From positions 124,001 through 188,000 of the forward strand of contig NZ_QTTN01000001.1 in assembly GCF_003386535.1 (NCBI RefSeq): DNA of 64,000 nucleotides, in the 5' to 3' direction. Under the pieces are notes generated by a model. The model saw nothing but the letters and a program-made list of their open reading frames with translations, was not told the DNA's origin and searched no databases. Below, piece after piece: positions 37,529 to 45,449 of this stretch (positions are counted from its first letter, which is position 1; every line of letters begins with the position of its first letter). The position numbers were made by a program, and so were the translations under genes. The DNA is from Paenibacillus taihuensis (GTDB taxonomy: Bacteria; Bacillota; Bacilli; Paenibacillales; Paenibacillaceae).

Positions 37529-37570
37529 AAATCTAAGCAGCATAAGTATTCGGTTACTTTGCTTAGATTT
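37529..37570 (+). terminator. inverted repeat after ffh
   Basis: AAATCTAAGCA (37529-37539) and TGCTTAGATTT (37560-37570) are perfect 11-bp arms with an inner AAGTA/TACTT pairing. There is no T run beyond the arm, so it may be an attenuator. A small GNRA hairpin (AACGGC-GAGA-GCCGTT) follows at 37601-37616. Confidence 0.45.
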
Positions 37571-37672
37571 CTCCGCGAAACGTAAGCTTTACCGCCAGAG
37601 AACGGCGAGAGCCGTTTTCACTTGTCCAAGGAGATAAGCATATAAAACTTTTTTAAGGAGGTGAATTTCCAA

Positions 37673-37945
37673 ATGGCAGTACGTATTCGTTTGAAACGTA
37701 TCGGTGCGCACAAAGCGCCTTTCTACCGTGTAGTAGTATCCGATTCCCGTTCCCCGCGTGACGGTCGCTTCATTGAAGAAATCGGCACTTATAATCCGGT
37801 TGCAGAGCCGGCACAAGTGAACATCGATGAAGAGAAAGCTCTTCAATGGCTTCAAAAAGGTGCTCAAGCTTCTGACACAGTTCGTAACTTGCTTTCCAAA
37901 GCAGGCGTTATGACTAAGTTCCACGAAGCGAAGCTTCAAAAATAA
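37673..37945 (+). CDS. rpsP: 30S ribosomal protein S16
   Basis: ATG 37673 follows AAGGAGGTGAA. The 90-residue product starts [20 protein letters not shown], the standard S16 N terminus, with [19 protein letters not shown] following. It is the first gene of the rpsP-khpA-rimM-trmD-rplS cluster. Confidence 0.97.
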   Translation: MAVRIRLKRIGAHKAPFYRVVVSDSRSPRDGRFIEEIGTYNPVAEPAQVNIDEEKALQWLQKGAQASDTVRNLLSKAGVMTKFHEAKLQK

Positions 37946-37971
37946 CTACTCGATGCGGGGGGCCTATTGTG

Positions 37972-38202
37972 ATGAAAGATTTGATTCTTGTCATAGCGAA
38001 GGCTTTAGTGGATTACCCGGAGGACGTGCGAGTCGACGTGAAAGAAGACGATCGCGGCACCGTCTATCTGCTGTCGGTGAACCCTGATGATGTCGGGAAA
38101 GTCATCGGCAAGCAGGGACGGATTGCTAAAGCGCTGCGGACGGTTGTCACCTCGGCTGCCGTCAAATCGCATAAGCGCGTCATGGTCGATATCATTTCGT
38201 AG
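37972..38202 (+). CDS. khpA: KH-domain RNA-binding protein KhpA (YlqC)
   Basis: A 76-residue single KH domain: VIGKQGRIAKALRTVV carries the KH loop GKxGR. ATG 37972 (or GTG 37969) follows GGGGGG. KhpA works with KhpB/Jag as an RNA chaperone linked to cell envelope growth in Gram-positives. Its position between rpsP and rimM is conserved. Confidence 0.93.
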   Translation: MKDLILVIAKALVDYPEDVRVDVKEDDRGTVYLLSVNPDDVGKVIGKQGRIAKALRTVVTSAAVKSHKRVMVDIIS

Positions 38203-38220
38203 CGATCGTACATCGAGACA

Positions 38221-38254
38221 GGGTTAGGATACGAACGTATCCTAGCCCTTTTTC
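38221..38254 (+). terminator. hairpin with T run between khpA and rimM
   Basis: GGGTTAGGATAC and GTATCCTAGCCC (12 bp, one G-T pair) have loop GAAC and are followed by TTTTT. This is a full terminator form inside the ribosomal cluster; rimM may then need its own promoter. Confidence 0.7.
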
Positions 38255-38302
38255 GATGGATAAAGCGAAAATGGATGCAACACGCATAGCGAGGAGACAA
38301 TA

Positions 38303-38818
38303 ATGGAACAGTGGTTATCGGTCGGTAAATTAGTGAATACACACGGTATCCGCGGCGAAGTGAAGATCGTTTCGCAGACGGATTTTCCGGAAGAACGCTT
38401 CGCTCCGAAGGCTGTGCTAACGCTTCTGGAGCCGGAATCGAAGCAGAGGTTTGAGGTTGAAGTGCAGACTGCAAGACTGCATAAGAATATGTACATCGTG
38501 AAGTTCAAGGGCTTCGACAACATAAACGAGGTAGAGAAGTACAAGGGCTGGGAGCTGAAGGTGTCCAAGGACGACCTTGTGCCGTTAGAAGAAGGTGAGT
38601 ATTACCATCACCAAATCATCGGCTGCGCAGTGGTGACGGACGAAGGTGCTGAGCTTGGCGTCATCTCTGAAATCCTCTCCCCAGGCGCGAACGATGTTTG
38701 GGTCGTAAAGCCGAAGAAGGGCAAGGAAGTACTTATTCCTGTTATTGACGATGTCGTGCTCGATGTCAATATTGCCTCTAAGACGGTTAAAGTACACCTG
38801 ATGGAAGGGCTGATCTAG
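38303..38818 (+). CDS. rimM: ribosome maturation factor RimM
   Basis: A 171-residue 16S rRNA processing factor that binds S19 during 30S assembly. The N-terminal domain begins [19 protein letters not shown]. The PRC-barrel C-terminal half has [16 protein letters not shown] and the usual [19 protein letters not shown]. The ATG follows GCGAGGAGAC. It is adjacent to trmD, four bases apart. Confidence 0.95.
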   Translation: MEQWLSVGKLVNTHGIRGEVKIVSQTDFPEERFAPKAVLTLLEPESKQRFEVEVQTARLHKNMYIVKFKGFDNINEVEKYKGWELKVSKDDLVPLEEGEYYHHQIIGCAVVTDEGAELGVISEILSPGANDVWVVKPKKGKEVLIPVIDDVVLDVNIASKTVKVHLMEGLI

Positions 38819-38822
38819 CCTT

Positions 38823-39575
38823 ATGCGTATTGATGTACTAACGCTGTTTCCAGAGATGTTCCAAGGCGTATTCGGCGCGAGCATCCTTGGCAAAGCGAGA
38901 GATAAAGGCATTGTAAGTCTGAACGCGGTTAACTTCCGTGATTATGCGAATAATAAACATAATACGGTCGACGATTATCCATATGGCGGCGGAGGAGGCA
39001 TGGTATTGAAGCCTGAGCCGTTATTCGCTGCTGTAGAGGATCTGATGCCTGAAGGCGGAGAGCGTCCTCATGTCATTCTGCTTTGCCCGCAAGGGGAACC
39101 ATATACACAGAAGAAGGCGGAGGAGCTTTCGAACCATGAGCATCTTGTGTTCGTGTGTGGCCATTATGAAGGCTATGACGAGCGCATTCGTCAGCATCTG
39201 GTGACAGACGAAATATCGCTCGGTGATTACGTGCTCACTGGCGGTGAACTGCCGGCGATGGTTATTATCGACAGTGTCGTTCGTTTGCTTCCGGGCGTGC
39301 TCGGCAATGAGACTTCGGCAGTAACGGATTCATTCAGCACAGGACTGCTTGAGCATCCTCACTATACGCGCCCTGCGGTGTTCCGCGACTGGGAAGTGCC
39401 TGAGGTACTGCTCTCGGGCCATCATGCAAACGTAGAGGTTTGGCGACGCCAGCAGTCGCTTCTGCGTACGCTTGAACGCCGTCCGGAGCTGCTGGAAACG
39501 GCCGAGCTGACGAAGAAAGAACGGCAGTGGCTGGATGGAATCATCAAAGAACGTGCAAATCAGGAACAAAGCTAG
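38823..39575 (+). CDS. trmD: tRNA (guanine37-N1)-methyltransferase TrmD
   Basis: A 250-residue SPOUT methyltransferase. The N terminus [15 protein letters not shown] and [16 protein letters not shown] are diagnostic. The trefoil knot region includes [13 protein letters not shown], the loop [17 protein letters not shown] and [10 protein letters not shown]. It methylates G37 to prevent frameshifting. The start has no clear Shine-Dalgarno of its own and is close to the rimM stop, which suggests coupled translation. Confidence 0.95.
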   Translation: MRIDVLTLFPEMFQGVFGASILGKARDKGIVSLNAVNFRDYANNKHNTVDDYPYGGGGGMVLKPEPLFAAVEDLMPEGGERPHVILLCPQGEPYTQKKAEELSNHEHLVFVCGHYEGYDERIRQHLVTDEISLGDYVLTGGELPAMVIIDSVVRLLPGVLGNETSAVTDSFSTGLLEHPHYTRPAVFRDWEVPEVLLSGHHANVEVWRRQQSLLRTLERRPELLETAELTKKERQWLDGIIKERANQEQS

Positions 39576-39614
39576 CGCTCTAGCATGCATCGATAGATTT
39601 TTAGAAAAGTAGTG

Positions 39615-39643
39615 TTGTGTTCTAGGCGTAAATATGTTATATT
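39615..39643 (+). promoter_or_regulatory. candidate promoter of rplS
   Basis: TTGTGT (39615-39620) and TATATT (39638-39643) have a 17-base spacer, giving an untranslated leader of about 110 bases before rplS. Confidence 0.5.
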
Positions 39644-39649
39644 ATCAGA

Positions 39650-39745
39650 TGTTGCTTTGTTAACTCGGACGGTCCGCTATGAAGCCATGATCCGTTTCGT
39701 TTGTTCTGAAGGATTCGGGTAGCTTATAAGAACGTCTATGGTGGA
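39650..39745 (+). ncRNA. possible L19 autoregulatory leader RNA
   Basis: About 95 bases of leader lie between the promoter at 39615 and the rplS ribosome-binding site. Bacillota rplS mRNAs often carry an L19 leader motif. I assign this from position and leader length only; I could not confirm the consensus structure by eye. Confidence 0.3.
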
Positions 39746-39759
39746 AGGAGTGAATCTAA

Positions 39760-40101
39760 ATGAATCTTTTGCAAATCATTGCGCAAGAAAATCTTCGTAC
39801 TGACATCCCTAACTTTCGCCCAGGCGATACATTGAAGGTGCATGTTAAAGTTATCGAGGGTTCGCGTGAGCGTGTACAGTTGTTCGAAGGCGTTGTAATC
39901 AAGCGTCGCGGCGGCGGTATCTCGGCTACTTTCACAGTGCGTAAAATCTCGTACGGCGTTGGTGTGGAAAGAACTTTCCCACTGAACTCGCCGAAGATCG
40001 AGAAGATCGAAGTTGCTCGTCGTGGTAAAGTTCGCCGCGCGAAACTGTACTATCTTCGCGAACTTCGCGGTAAAGCTGCGAGAATCAAAGAAATTCGCTA
40101 A
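39760..40101 (+). CDS. rplS: 50S ribosomal protein L19
   Basis: The 113-residue L19 carries [21 protein letters not shown]-type beta-barrel sequence and [20 protein letters not shown]. It ends [17 protein letters not shown]. The ATG follows GGAAGGAGTGAA. It is followed by a terminator at 40115. Confidence 0.97.
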   Translation: MNLLQIIAQENLRTDIPNFRPGDTLKVHVKVIEGSRERVQLFEGVVIKRRGGGISATFTVRKISYGVGVERTFPLNSPKIEKIEVARRGKVRRAKLYYLRELRGKAARIKEIR

Positions 40102-40114
40102 TGAACGTCAAGAG

Positions 40115-40155
40115 GGGGACTTGCGCAAACAAGTCCCTTTTCGTTTTTTCTACAT
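40115..40155 (+). terminator. Rho-independent terminator after rplS
   Basis: The stem GGGACTTG / CAAGTCCC has loop CGCAAA and is followed by TTTTCGTTTTTTC. Confidence 0.85.
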
Positions 40156-40199
40156 ATGTGATGTACTTGTAAACTCCGAATATAGAAGAGGTGGATTTC

Positions 40200-40889
40200 G
40201 TGGATCAACATCGCCGGACGGAAGAAAACGAACAAGAAGTTCAGCAGCATGATGGAGTAACGCCTGCTGAAGAAGGTACGGATGCCCCAGTCGCCACGAG
40301 CAGCCGTTCTGGCAACCGCACACAGAAGGAAGTCTTCGAATGGGTTAAAGCGCTCGCCATTGCCGCAATTTTGGTATTGGTCATTCGCTACTTCCTGTTT
40401 GCTCCGTTTATTGTTGATGGACCTTCAATGGAGCCAAACTTCTATACCGGTGAACGGTTAATCGTTAATAAAGTGATTTATGATATCAGAACGCCGAAGC
40501 GCGGCGAAGTTATTGTATTCCATGTACCTGAAGAAGGTCGGGATTTCATTAAGCGCGTCATTGGCGTGCCAGGTGACAAGATCAAGTACGAAGGCGACGA
40601 CCTGTATATTAACGGCAAGAAAGTCGATGAGCCGTATTTGGCGGAATCGATTGCGAATGCGAAAGCAAATGGTGAAATTTTCAATAACGAAGGCACGGAC
40701 CGCAACTTCCCGAACGCGAACTTTACGACAGATGTTGTGCCAGAGGGCACAGTGCTTGCATTTGGCGATAATCGCCGAAACAGTAAGGACAGCCGGATGA
40801 TCGGCTTTATTCAGGACAAGGAGATCGTCGGCAGAGCGGATATTATTTTCTGGCCGGCAGCGAAAATGTCCTTCGTGAAACACGGATGA
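40200..40889 (+). CDS. lepB: signal peptidase I
   Basis: GTG 40200 follows AGAGGTGG at a good distance; a GTG at 40191 is within that site. The 229-residue protein has a charged N-terminal tail, one membrane helix (about 50-70) and the catalytic Ser76 in DGPSMEPNF. The general base Lys118 is in GRDFIKRVIGVPGD. The C-terminal box GDNRRNSKDSR is present. The order rplS-lepB-rbgA is typical of Bacillales. It removes signal peptides from secreted proteins outside the membrane. Confidence 0.94.
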   Translation: MDQHRRTEENEQEVQQHDGVTPAEEGTDAPVATSSRSGNRTQKEVFEWVKALAIAAILVLVIRYFLFAPFIVDGPSMEPNFYTGERLIVNKVIYDIRTPKRGEVIVFHVPEEGRDFIKRVIGVPGDKIKYEGDDLYINGKKVDEPYLAESIANAKANGEIFNNEGTDRNFPNANFTTDVVPEGTVLAFGDNRRNSKDSRMIGFIQDKEIVGRADIIFWPAAKMSFVKHG

Positions 40890-40903
40890 GGTGAATTAAC
40901 ACT

Positions 40904-41779
40904 ATGACGATTCAATGGTTTCCCGGCCATATGACGAGGGCCCGGAGGGAAATTGAGGCAAAGCTCAAGCTGATCGACATTGCGATCGAGCTGCTTGACG
41001 CGAGAGTTCCGCTCTCGAGCCGAAACCCGATGGTGGATGACATTCTTAAAGGGAAGCCGCGCTTGATTTTGCTCAATAAGACGGATTTGGCTGATACCCG
41101 GACGACAGAGAAGTGGATGGCATATTTTGCAGGTCTCGGGTATACAAGCCTTGCTATAGATGCTTCAACTGGTACGAGAGTGAATGAAATTCCGGTTAAA
41201 GTGAAACAGCTGCTGCATGAGAAGATTGAGCGTCAGCTTGCAAAAGGCATTACGCCTCGCGCGGTACGCGGACTTATTGTGGGTATACCGAACGTAGGCA
41301 AATCAACACTCATTAATCGACTGGCAGGCCGAGCGATCGCTGCAACAGGCGACCGTCCTGGCGTGACCAAAGGCCAGCAGTGGATTAAAGTCGGCACGGA
41401 GATGGAGCTGCTCGATACGCCTGGTATTCTGTGGCCGAAGTTTGAGGACCAGCTCGTCGGCATGAAGCTGGCGATGACAGGCGCGATTCGCGAACAAGTG
41501 CTCAACATTGAGGACGTTGCGTTCTTCGCGGTCAAAGAGCTGTCGAAGCGGTATTGGGATACGATGTCGGAGCGCTTCAACTTAACAACCGAGCCGCCGA
41601 AGGATTTGGATGACGCGGATGAAGTTGTACGTGTCATGGAAGACATCGGCCGTAAGCGCGGCTGTCTCGTAAGCGGCGGACGGGTTGATCTTGAGAAAGC
41701 ATCCGGTATCATCCTGCGTGAGCTGCGGGCAGGGAACCTTGGCCGCATCACATTGGAATCACCGGAAGATATGATGTAG
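40904..41779 (+). CDS. rbgA: ribosome biogenesis GTPase RbgA (YlqF)
   Basis: A 291-residue circularly permuted GTPase: G4 (NKTD, about 58-61) comes before G1 (GIPNVGKST, about 127-135) and G3 (DTPGI). The N terminus [15 protein letters not shown] is family-specific. RbgA is needed for late 50S assembly and recruitment of L16. The ATG follows ATGAGGTGAATT. Confidence 0.95.
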   Translation: MTIQWFPGHMTRARREIEAKLKLIDIAIELLDARVPLSSRNPMVDDILKGKPRLILLNKTDLADTRTTEKWMAYFAGLGYTSLAIDASTGTRVNEIPVKVKQLLHEKIERQLAKGITPRAVRGLIVGIPNVGKSTLINRLAGRAIAATGDRPGVTKGQQWIKVGTEMELLDTPGILWPKFEDQLVGMKLAMTGAIREQVLNIEDVAFFAVKELSKRYWDTMSERFNLTTEPPKDLDDADEVVRVMEDIGRKRGCLVSGGRVDLEKASGIILRELRAGNLGRITLESPEDMM

Positions 41780-41860
41780 GATTTGGACGGCTGCCTTGTT
41801 CGTAGAGGGAGCCGTTTGTTTTTATAGGGGAGTTCGTCATGGGAAGAGAGGGGAATCGTG

Positions 41861-42484
41861 ATGCTGGAGTTTGAGAAGCCGCTGTGGGAGCAGGGTTTTC
41901 GCTACATTGCCGGTGTTGATGAGGTTGGCCGAGGCTGCTTGTTCGGTGATGTTGTAGCGGCTGCAGTCATTTTGCCCGAAGGGCTTGTGCTTGATGGAAT
42001 TGACGATTCGAAGAAGCTGACCGAGAAGAAACGGGAAGAGCTGTATGACGTTATCATGGAGCATGCAGAAGCGTGGGCTGTAGCCCGTGTCGATGCATCG
42101 GTTGTCGATACCATTAACATCAAGCAAGCAGCACGTCTTGCGATGAAGCAGGCGATTCAGAGCCTGTCCGTGCAGGCGGAGTATTTGCTCGTTGATGCGG
42201 AGAAAGTAGATCTGCATCTGCCCCAGGAAGCGATCATTAAAGGCGATGCGAGAAGTCAGTCGATTGCAGCGGCGTCCATCATGGCGAAAGTAACGCGCGA
42301 CCGACTCTGCCAAGGGGAATGGAATGATCTTTACCCGGATTATGGCATTGCGATACATAAGGGGTATGCAACGAAGCTGCACCGCGAGAAGCTGCTTGAA
42401 TTTGGTCCAAGCCCGATGCACAGGCAGAGCTTCCTTCGGAAACTGCTCGGGGAGCAGGAAGTGGAGCAGCAGGTGTTGTTTTAG
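41861..42484 (+). CDS. rnhB: ribonuclease HII
   Basis: Removes RNA from RNA-DNA hybrids and misincorporated ribonucleotides. The catalytic acidic residues begin with the DE of GVDEVGRG (about 21-28). LVDAEKV and SIAAASIMAKVTRD follow. Unusually, the common GRGPLAGPVVAAAV is here GRGCLFGDVVAAAV. ATG 41861 (or GTG 41858) follows AGAGGGGAATC. The product has about 207 residues. Confidence 0.92.
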   Translation: MLEFEKPLWEQGFRYIAGVDEVGRGCLFGDVVAAAVILPEGLVLDGIDDSKKLTEKKREELYDVIMEHAEAWAVARVDASVVDTINIKQAARLAMKQAIQSLSVQAEYLLVDAEKVDLHLPQEAIIKGDARSQSIAAASIMAKVTRDRLCQGEWNDLYPDYGIAIHKGYATKLHREKLLEFGPSPMHRQSFLRKLLGEQEVEQQVLF

Positions 42485-42555
42485 GCGGGAATCGAGGAAG
42501 GCAAGAAGCAAGAAAGTAGTATAGTAGAATAGATTCTGAAGCGTGGTGTGATTGG

Positions 42556-42591
42556 CCGCTGAATCCGTTATAATCGGAGTCAGCGGTTTTT
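42556..42591 (+). terminator. Rho-independent terminator after rnhB
   Basis: The stem CCGCTGAATCCG / CGGAGTCAGCGG (imperfect) is followed by TTTTT. Confidence 0.75.
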
Positions 42592-42762
42592 GCTTTGGGG
42601 ATAGTGATAGGCCTCGAAAAGTGATAGGCATGAGAAGCGAAGACAGTGATACTGAGCGAAAAATGCGGCTGTGGTTAAGTTGTTCCGCCGTGAAGCCGAT
42701 AATAGGGATATAGATATTGGTGCGTGTTTGGTTTGGGGCATGTGCAGGAAGGAAGTGTTCGG

Positions 42763-44661
42763 ATGACGTTATCGATAGGACAGCTTATGAAAGGCTTGCT
42801 TGGCGATGCGCAGCCTGCTGATGGTAAAGCGTTGGAGCTGAAGATTGGTCAGATGGTGCGCGCAGTGCTCGTTAAGATGCTGGATGAGCAGGAAGGCATC
42901 ATCCAAATTAACGGAACGCAGGTGCAGGCGAAGCTGGAAACGCCGCTGCAGCCTGGTCAGTCGACATTGCTGCAGGTGCAGCCGCAATCATTGGACGGGA
43001 CGCTTGTGCTGAAGCAGGTCGATCAGCAGGCGGCTGTAATCCCAGAAGCGACGATGAAAGAATGGCTTAAGGGAGCGGGTCTTCCTGAGCAGAAATGGAC
43101 CGCGCAGCTTGTAACTGATTTGAAGCGGGAGGGCGTTCCGCTGACTCGTGAAACTGCAGCGCAGTTCAAGCAAGCGCAGGCGGAGATGCCGCAAGGGACG
43201 GATGCAAAGACGTGGATGAATGCGGCCGCGCTAGCTTCCAAGCGCGGGCTGCCGATGACAAGCGCGACGATTCAAGGGCTTGCGCAGACGCAATCCGGCG
43301 CTCCGGCACATGTGCTGCTGGAAGCGCTGGAGCAGGGGCTTGCCGCTTGGAGCTTGGAGTCCGCCGGTAAGAGTGGAACGGCGGGTGAAAGTGCGCAGCC
43401 GCCGACAACGGCGCAAGCGGCGGCAGCGAAGCTGCAGGCGCTGCTCACCGAAGGGGCAGCGCTGATGCGATCCGGTGCAGTGGCGCAGCCGGCACCGGCT
43501 GGGTCTGCTGCAGCTGGCGAAGCTGCTGCAGTTTCCGCGCGAAGCGCGGATGCGGGCGCGAGCTCGGCAGCGCCGAGCGCTCGCGGTGGCGGCGAAGCCG
43601 CCACCGGCGCGGCGGAGGCGAAGCCCGCGCCGGCGCCGGCCGTGGCGCCGCAGGCCGCGGCCGGCGCCACGGCTGCGCGAAGCGCAGCGGCGCAGCCGGC
43701 GAGCTCAGGCGCAGCAGCTGCTGCTGAGCAAGCTGCGCCTGCAGACCCCGCTGCCGCCGCGCCTAGCAGCGGCGGCACCACAGCCGCACAGCCGGCCGCC
43801 CCGCAGAGCTGGGTCGGCCAGCTGATGAAATGGCTCGGCGTCGATCACGAACGACTGCTCGCCGCCTCCGCCACAGATGACCAGCTTCAATCGACCCCGA
43901 AGCTGGCAAAACAACCGAACGAGGCTGCACAAGATCAGCAGCAGCCTCGCAATACCAATGCCGCCGATGCCAAGGAATCGGCTCGCGGCAATTCTACCAG
44001 CGCGGTCATCGAGCGCGCGCTGCAACAACAACAGCAGCAAGCGAGTCAACTTCATTCGCCGGGACAAGCTCCAACGCAGGAAGGCGTCAAGCATGCTGCT
44101 GCCGAAACGATGAAGAGCGCGCTGATGACAATCGCTAGCTCTGATGAAGTGCCTGGAGCGCTGCGAGATACCGCGCAGCAGCTTGTGCAGCATATTACCG
44201 GCCAACAACTGCTGCTGTCGCCGGAGAAGACAGGTGCGCTTCTCTCGCATGTGACGATGTTCATCCCGATGAAAGGGGCAGACGGAAGTCAGACGGCTTC
44301 GGTCCATATCCAGACGCGGCGCGGTCGCAAAGGAGAGCTGGATGCGGACAATTGCCGGCTGCTCTTCGATCTCCGGATGAAAGCACTAGGCGATACAGTC
44401 GTCGATGTGCAGGTTGTCGACAAAATCGTTAGCATCAATCTTTGGAACGATCATCCGATGACAGGCGAGTTAATTGAGTCATCCCGGACAGAATTGACCG
44501 AAGCGCTGCAAAATTCGGGCTATCAGCTGCTCACGTTGAAAGCAACACCGATGCCTGAGCGAATGGCAGCTCGAATGAATGGGGCAGATGCCGCGTCATC
44601 TCAGAAGAATGGGCAAGAATGGTCGGCGAAGCCTTACAAAGGAGTGGACTTCCGAGTATGA
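42763..44661 (+). CDS. YlqG-like protein with FliK-type C-terminal domain
   Basis: ATG 42763 follows GGAAGTGTTC; the frame opens at 42724. The 632-residue product corresponds by position (rnhB-ylqG-ylqH) to Bacillus YlqG. The N-terminal part is helical, with LLGDAQPADGKALELKIGQMVRAVL. The middle (about 215-360) is an extremely Ala/Pro/Gly-rich stretch in very GC-rich DNA. A Gln-rich linker (about 410-450) and a folded C-terminal region (about 500-600) follow. That region resembles the hook-length control domain of FliK (HIQTRRGRKGELDADNCR, LLFDLRMKALG). It may be part of an alternative export apparatus; the function is unproven. Confidence 0.75.
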   Translation: MTLSIGQLMKGLLGDAQPADGKALELKIGQMVRAVLVKMLDEQEGIIQINGTQVQAKLETPLQPGQSTLLQVQPQSLDGTLVLKQVDQQAAVIPEATMKEWLKGAGLPEQKWTAQLVTDLKREGVPLTRETAAQFKQAQAEMPQGTDAKTWMNAAALASKRGLPMTSATIQGLAQTQSGAPAHVLLEALEQGLAAWSLESAGKSGTAGESAQPPTTAQAAAAKLQALLTEGAALMRSGAVAQPAPAGSAAAGEAAAVSARSADAGASSAAPSARGGGEAATGAAEAKPAPAPAVAPQAAAGATAARSAAAQPASSGAAAAAEQAAPADPAAAAPSSGGTTAAQPAAPQSWVGQLMKWLGVDHERLLAASATDDQLQSTPKLAKQPNEAAQDQQQPRNTNAADAKESARGNSTSAVIERALQQQQQQASQLHSPGQAPTQEGVKHAAAETMKSALMTIASSDEVPGALRDTAQQLVQHITGQQLLLSPEKTGALLSHVTMFIPMKGADGSQTASVHIQTRRGRKGELDADNCRLLFDLRMKALGDTVVDVQVVDKIVSINLWNDHPMTGELIESSRTELTEALQNSGYQLLTLKATPMPERMAARMNGADAASSQKNGQEWSAKPYKGVDFRV

Positions 44662-44969
44662 GGGAGAACAACAATAACGCAGTCCCGCAGCCGCATCCTC
44701 TCCCGAACAAGAAGGCGGTCGCACTTAAATATGAACCAAGTGAACGGATCGCGCCAGTCGTCGTTGCGAAAGGTCAAGGAAGAATCGCCGAAAGCATACT
44801 AGAGAAAGCAACTGAGAGCGGTGTACCCATACAACAGGACAAATCGCTCGTAGAAGTGCTCTCCAAGCTTGATTTAGACCAAGAGGTTCCTCCCGAATTG
44901 TACACGTTGGTCGCAGAGGTTCTGTCCTTCGTCTACCGCTCCGATCAGAGGGCTGGTGCGAAGGAATGA
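44658..44969 (+). CDS. FlhB-like cytoplasmic domain protein (YlqH, T3SS export switch family)
   Basis: A 103-residue protein overlapping ylqG by four bases (ATGA). KKAVALKYEPSERIAPVVVAKGQGRIAESILEKA is the C-terminal domain of FlhB/EscU export switch proteins. IPIQQDKSLVEVL-type sequence is also present. The self-cleaving NPTH motif and the FlhB membrane part are absent, so it is an orphan switch domain. With the FliK-like YlqG next to it, it mirrors the FliK-FlhB pair that sets hook length. Function unknown. Confidence 0.82.
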   Translation: MRENNNNAVPQPHPLPNKKAVALKYEPSERIAPVVVAKGQGRIAESILEKATESGVPIQQDKSLVEVLSKLDLDQEVPPELYTLVAEVLSFVYRSDQRAGAKE

Positions 44970-45382
44970 CCAGTAGACAGAACGCTAATCATGTGAAGAA
45001 GCAAGACTCACGGCAGTCGATAGGTAAATTCGGAGAGGAACAGGCTGCACGATATCTGAGCGAACAAGGCTATCAAGTATTAGTACGCAATTGGCGCTGC
45101 CGCTCCGGAGAACTAGATATCATCGCTTCAATTGACGATTCGATCGTAATTGTGGAAGTGCGTACCCGCAGACAAGGTGGGCGCTTTGGTACAGCGGCGG
45201 AATCGGTTGATTTTCGCAAACAGCATCAAGTACGGGGAATCGCAGAAATCTACTTATCGCTTCAGAAGCTGCATGGCAAACTGATCAGGTTCGACGTCAT
45301 CGCTATAACAGCAGCTGTAATTCCTGGTGAACCAACACAGTTCGAGATTGTAGAGCTAAAGCACATCGAGGCGGCTTTTTAA
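44966..45382 (+). CDS. yraN: YraN family (UPF0102) nuclease-like protein
   Basis: A 138-residue protein with the restriction-endonuclease-like core of the UPF0102 family: SIGKFGEEQAARYLSEQGYQVLVRNWRC, then SGELDIIASID with the E-L-D-I catalytic-like motif and IVIVEVRTRR. The start overlaps ylqH by four bases. Biological role not settled; it may act in DNA repair or recombination. It is convergent with comM across the shared terminator at 45391. Confidence 0.9.
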   Translation: MTSRQNANHVKKQDSRQSIGKFGEEQAARYLSEQGYQVLVRNWRCRSGELDIIASIDDSIVIVEVRTRRQGGRFGTAAESVDFRKQHQVRGIAEIYLSLQKLHGKLIRFDVIAITAAVIPGEPTQFEIVELKHIEAAF

Positions 45383-45390
45383 CAAAAAAC

Positions 45391-45432
45391 AAAGAGATGC
45401 TCCCGTAGCAGGAGCATCTCTTTTCTTTTTTC
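45391..45432. terminator. bidirectional terminator between yraN and comM
   Basis: AAAGAGATGCTCC and GGAGCATCTCTTT form a perfect 13-bp stem. T runs lie on both strands. Confidence 0.85.
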
Positions 45433-45449
45433 TATTCATTCTCTTCCCC

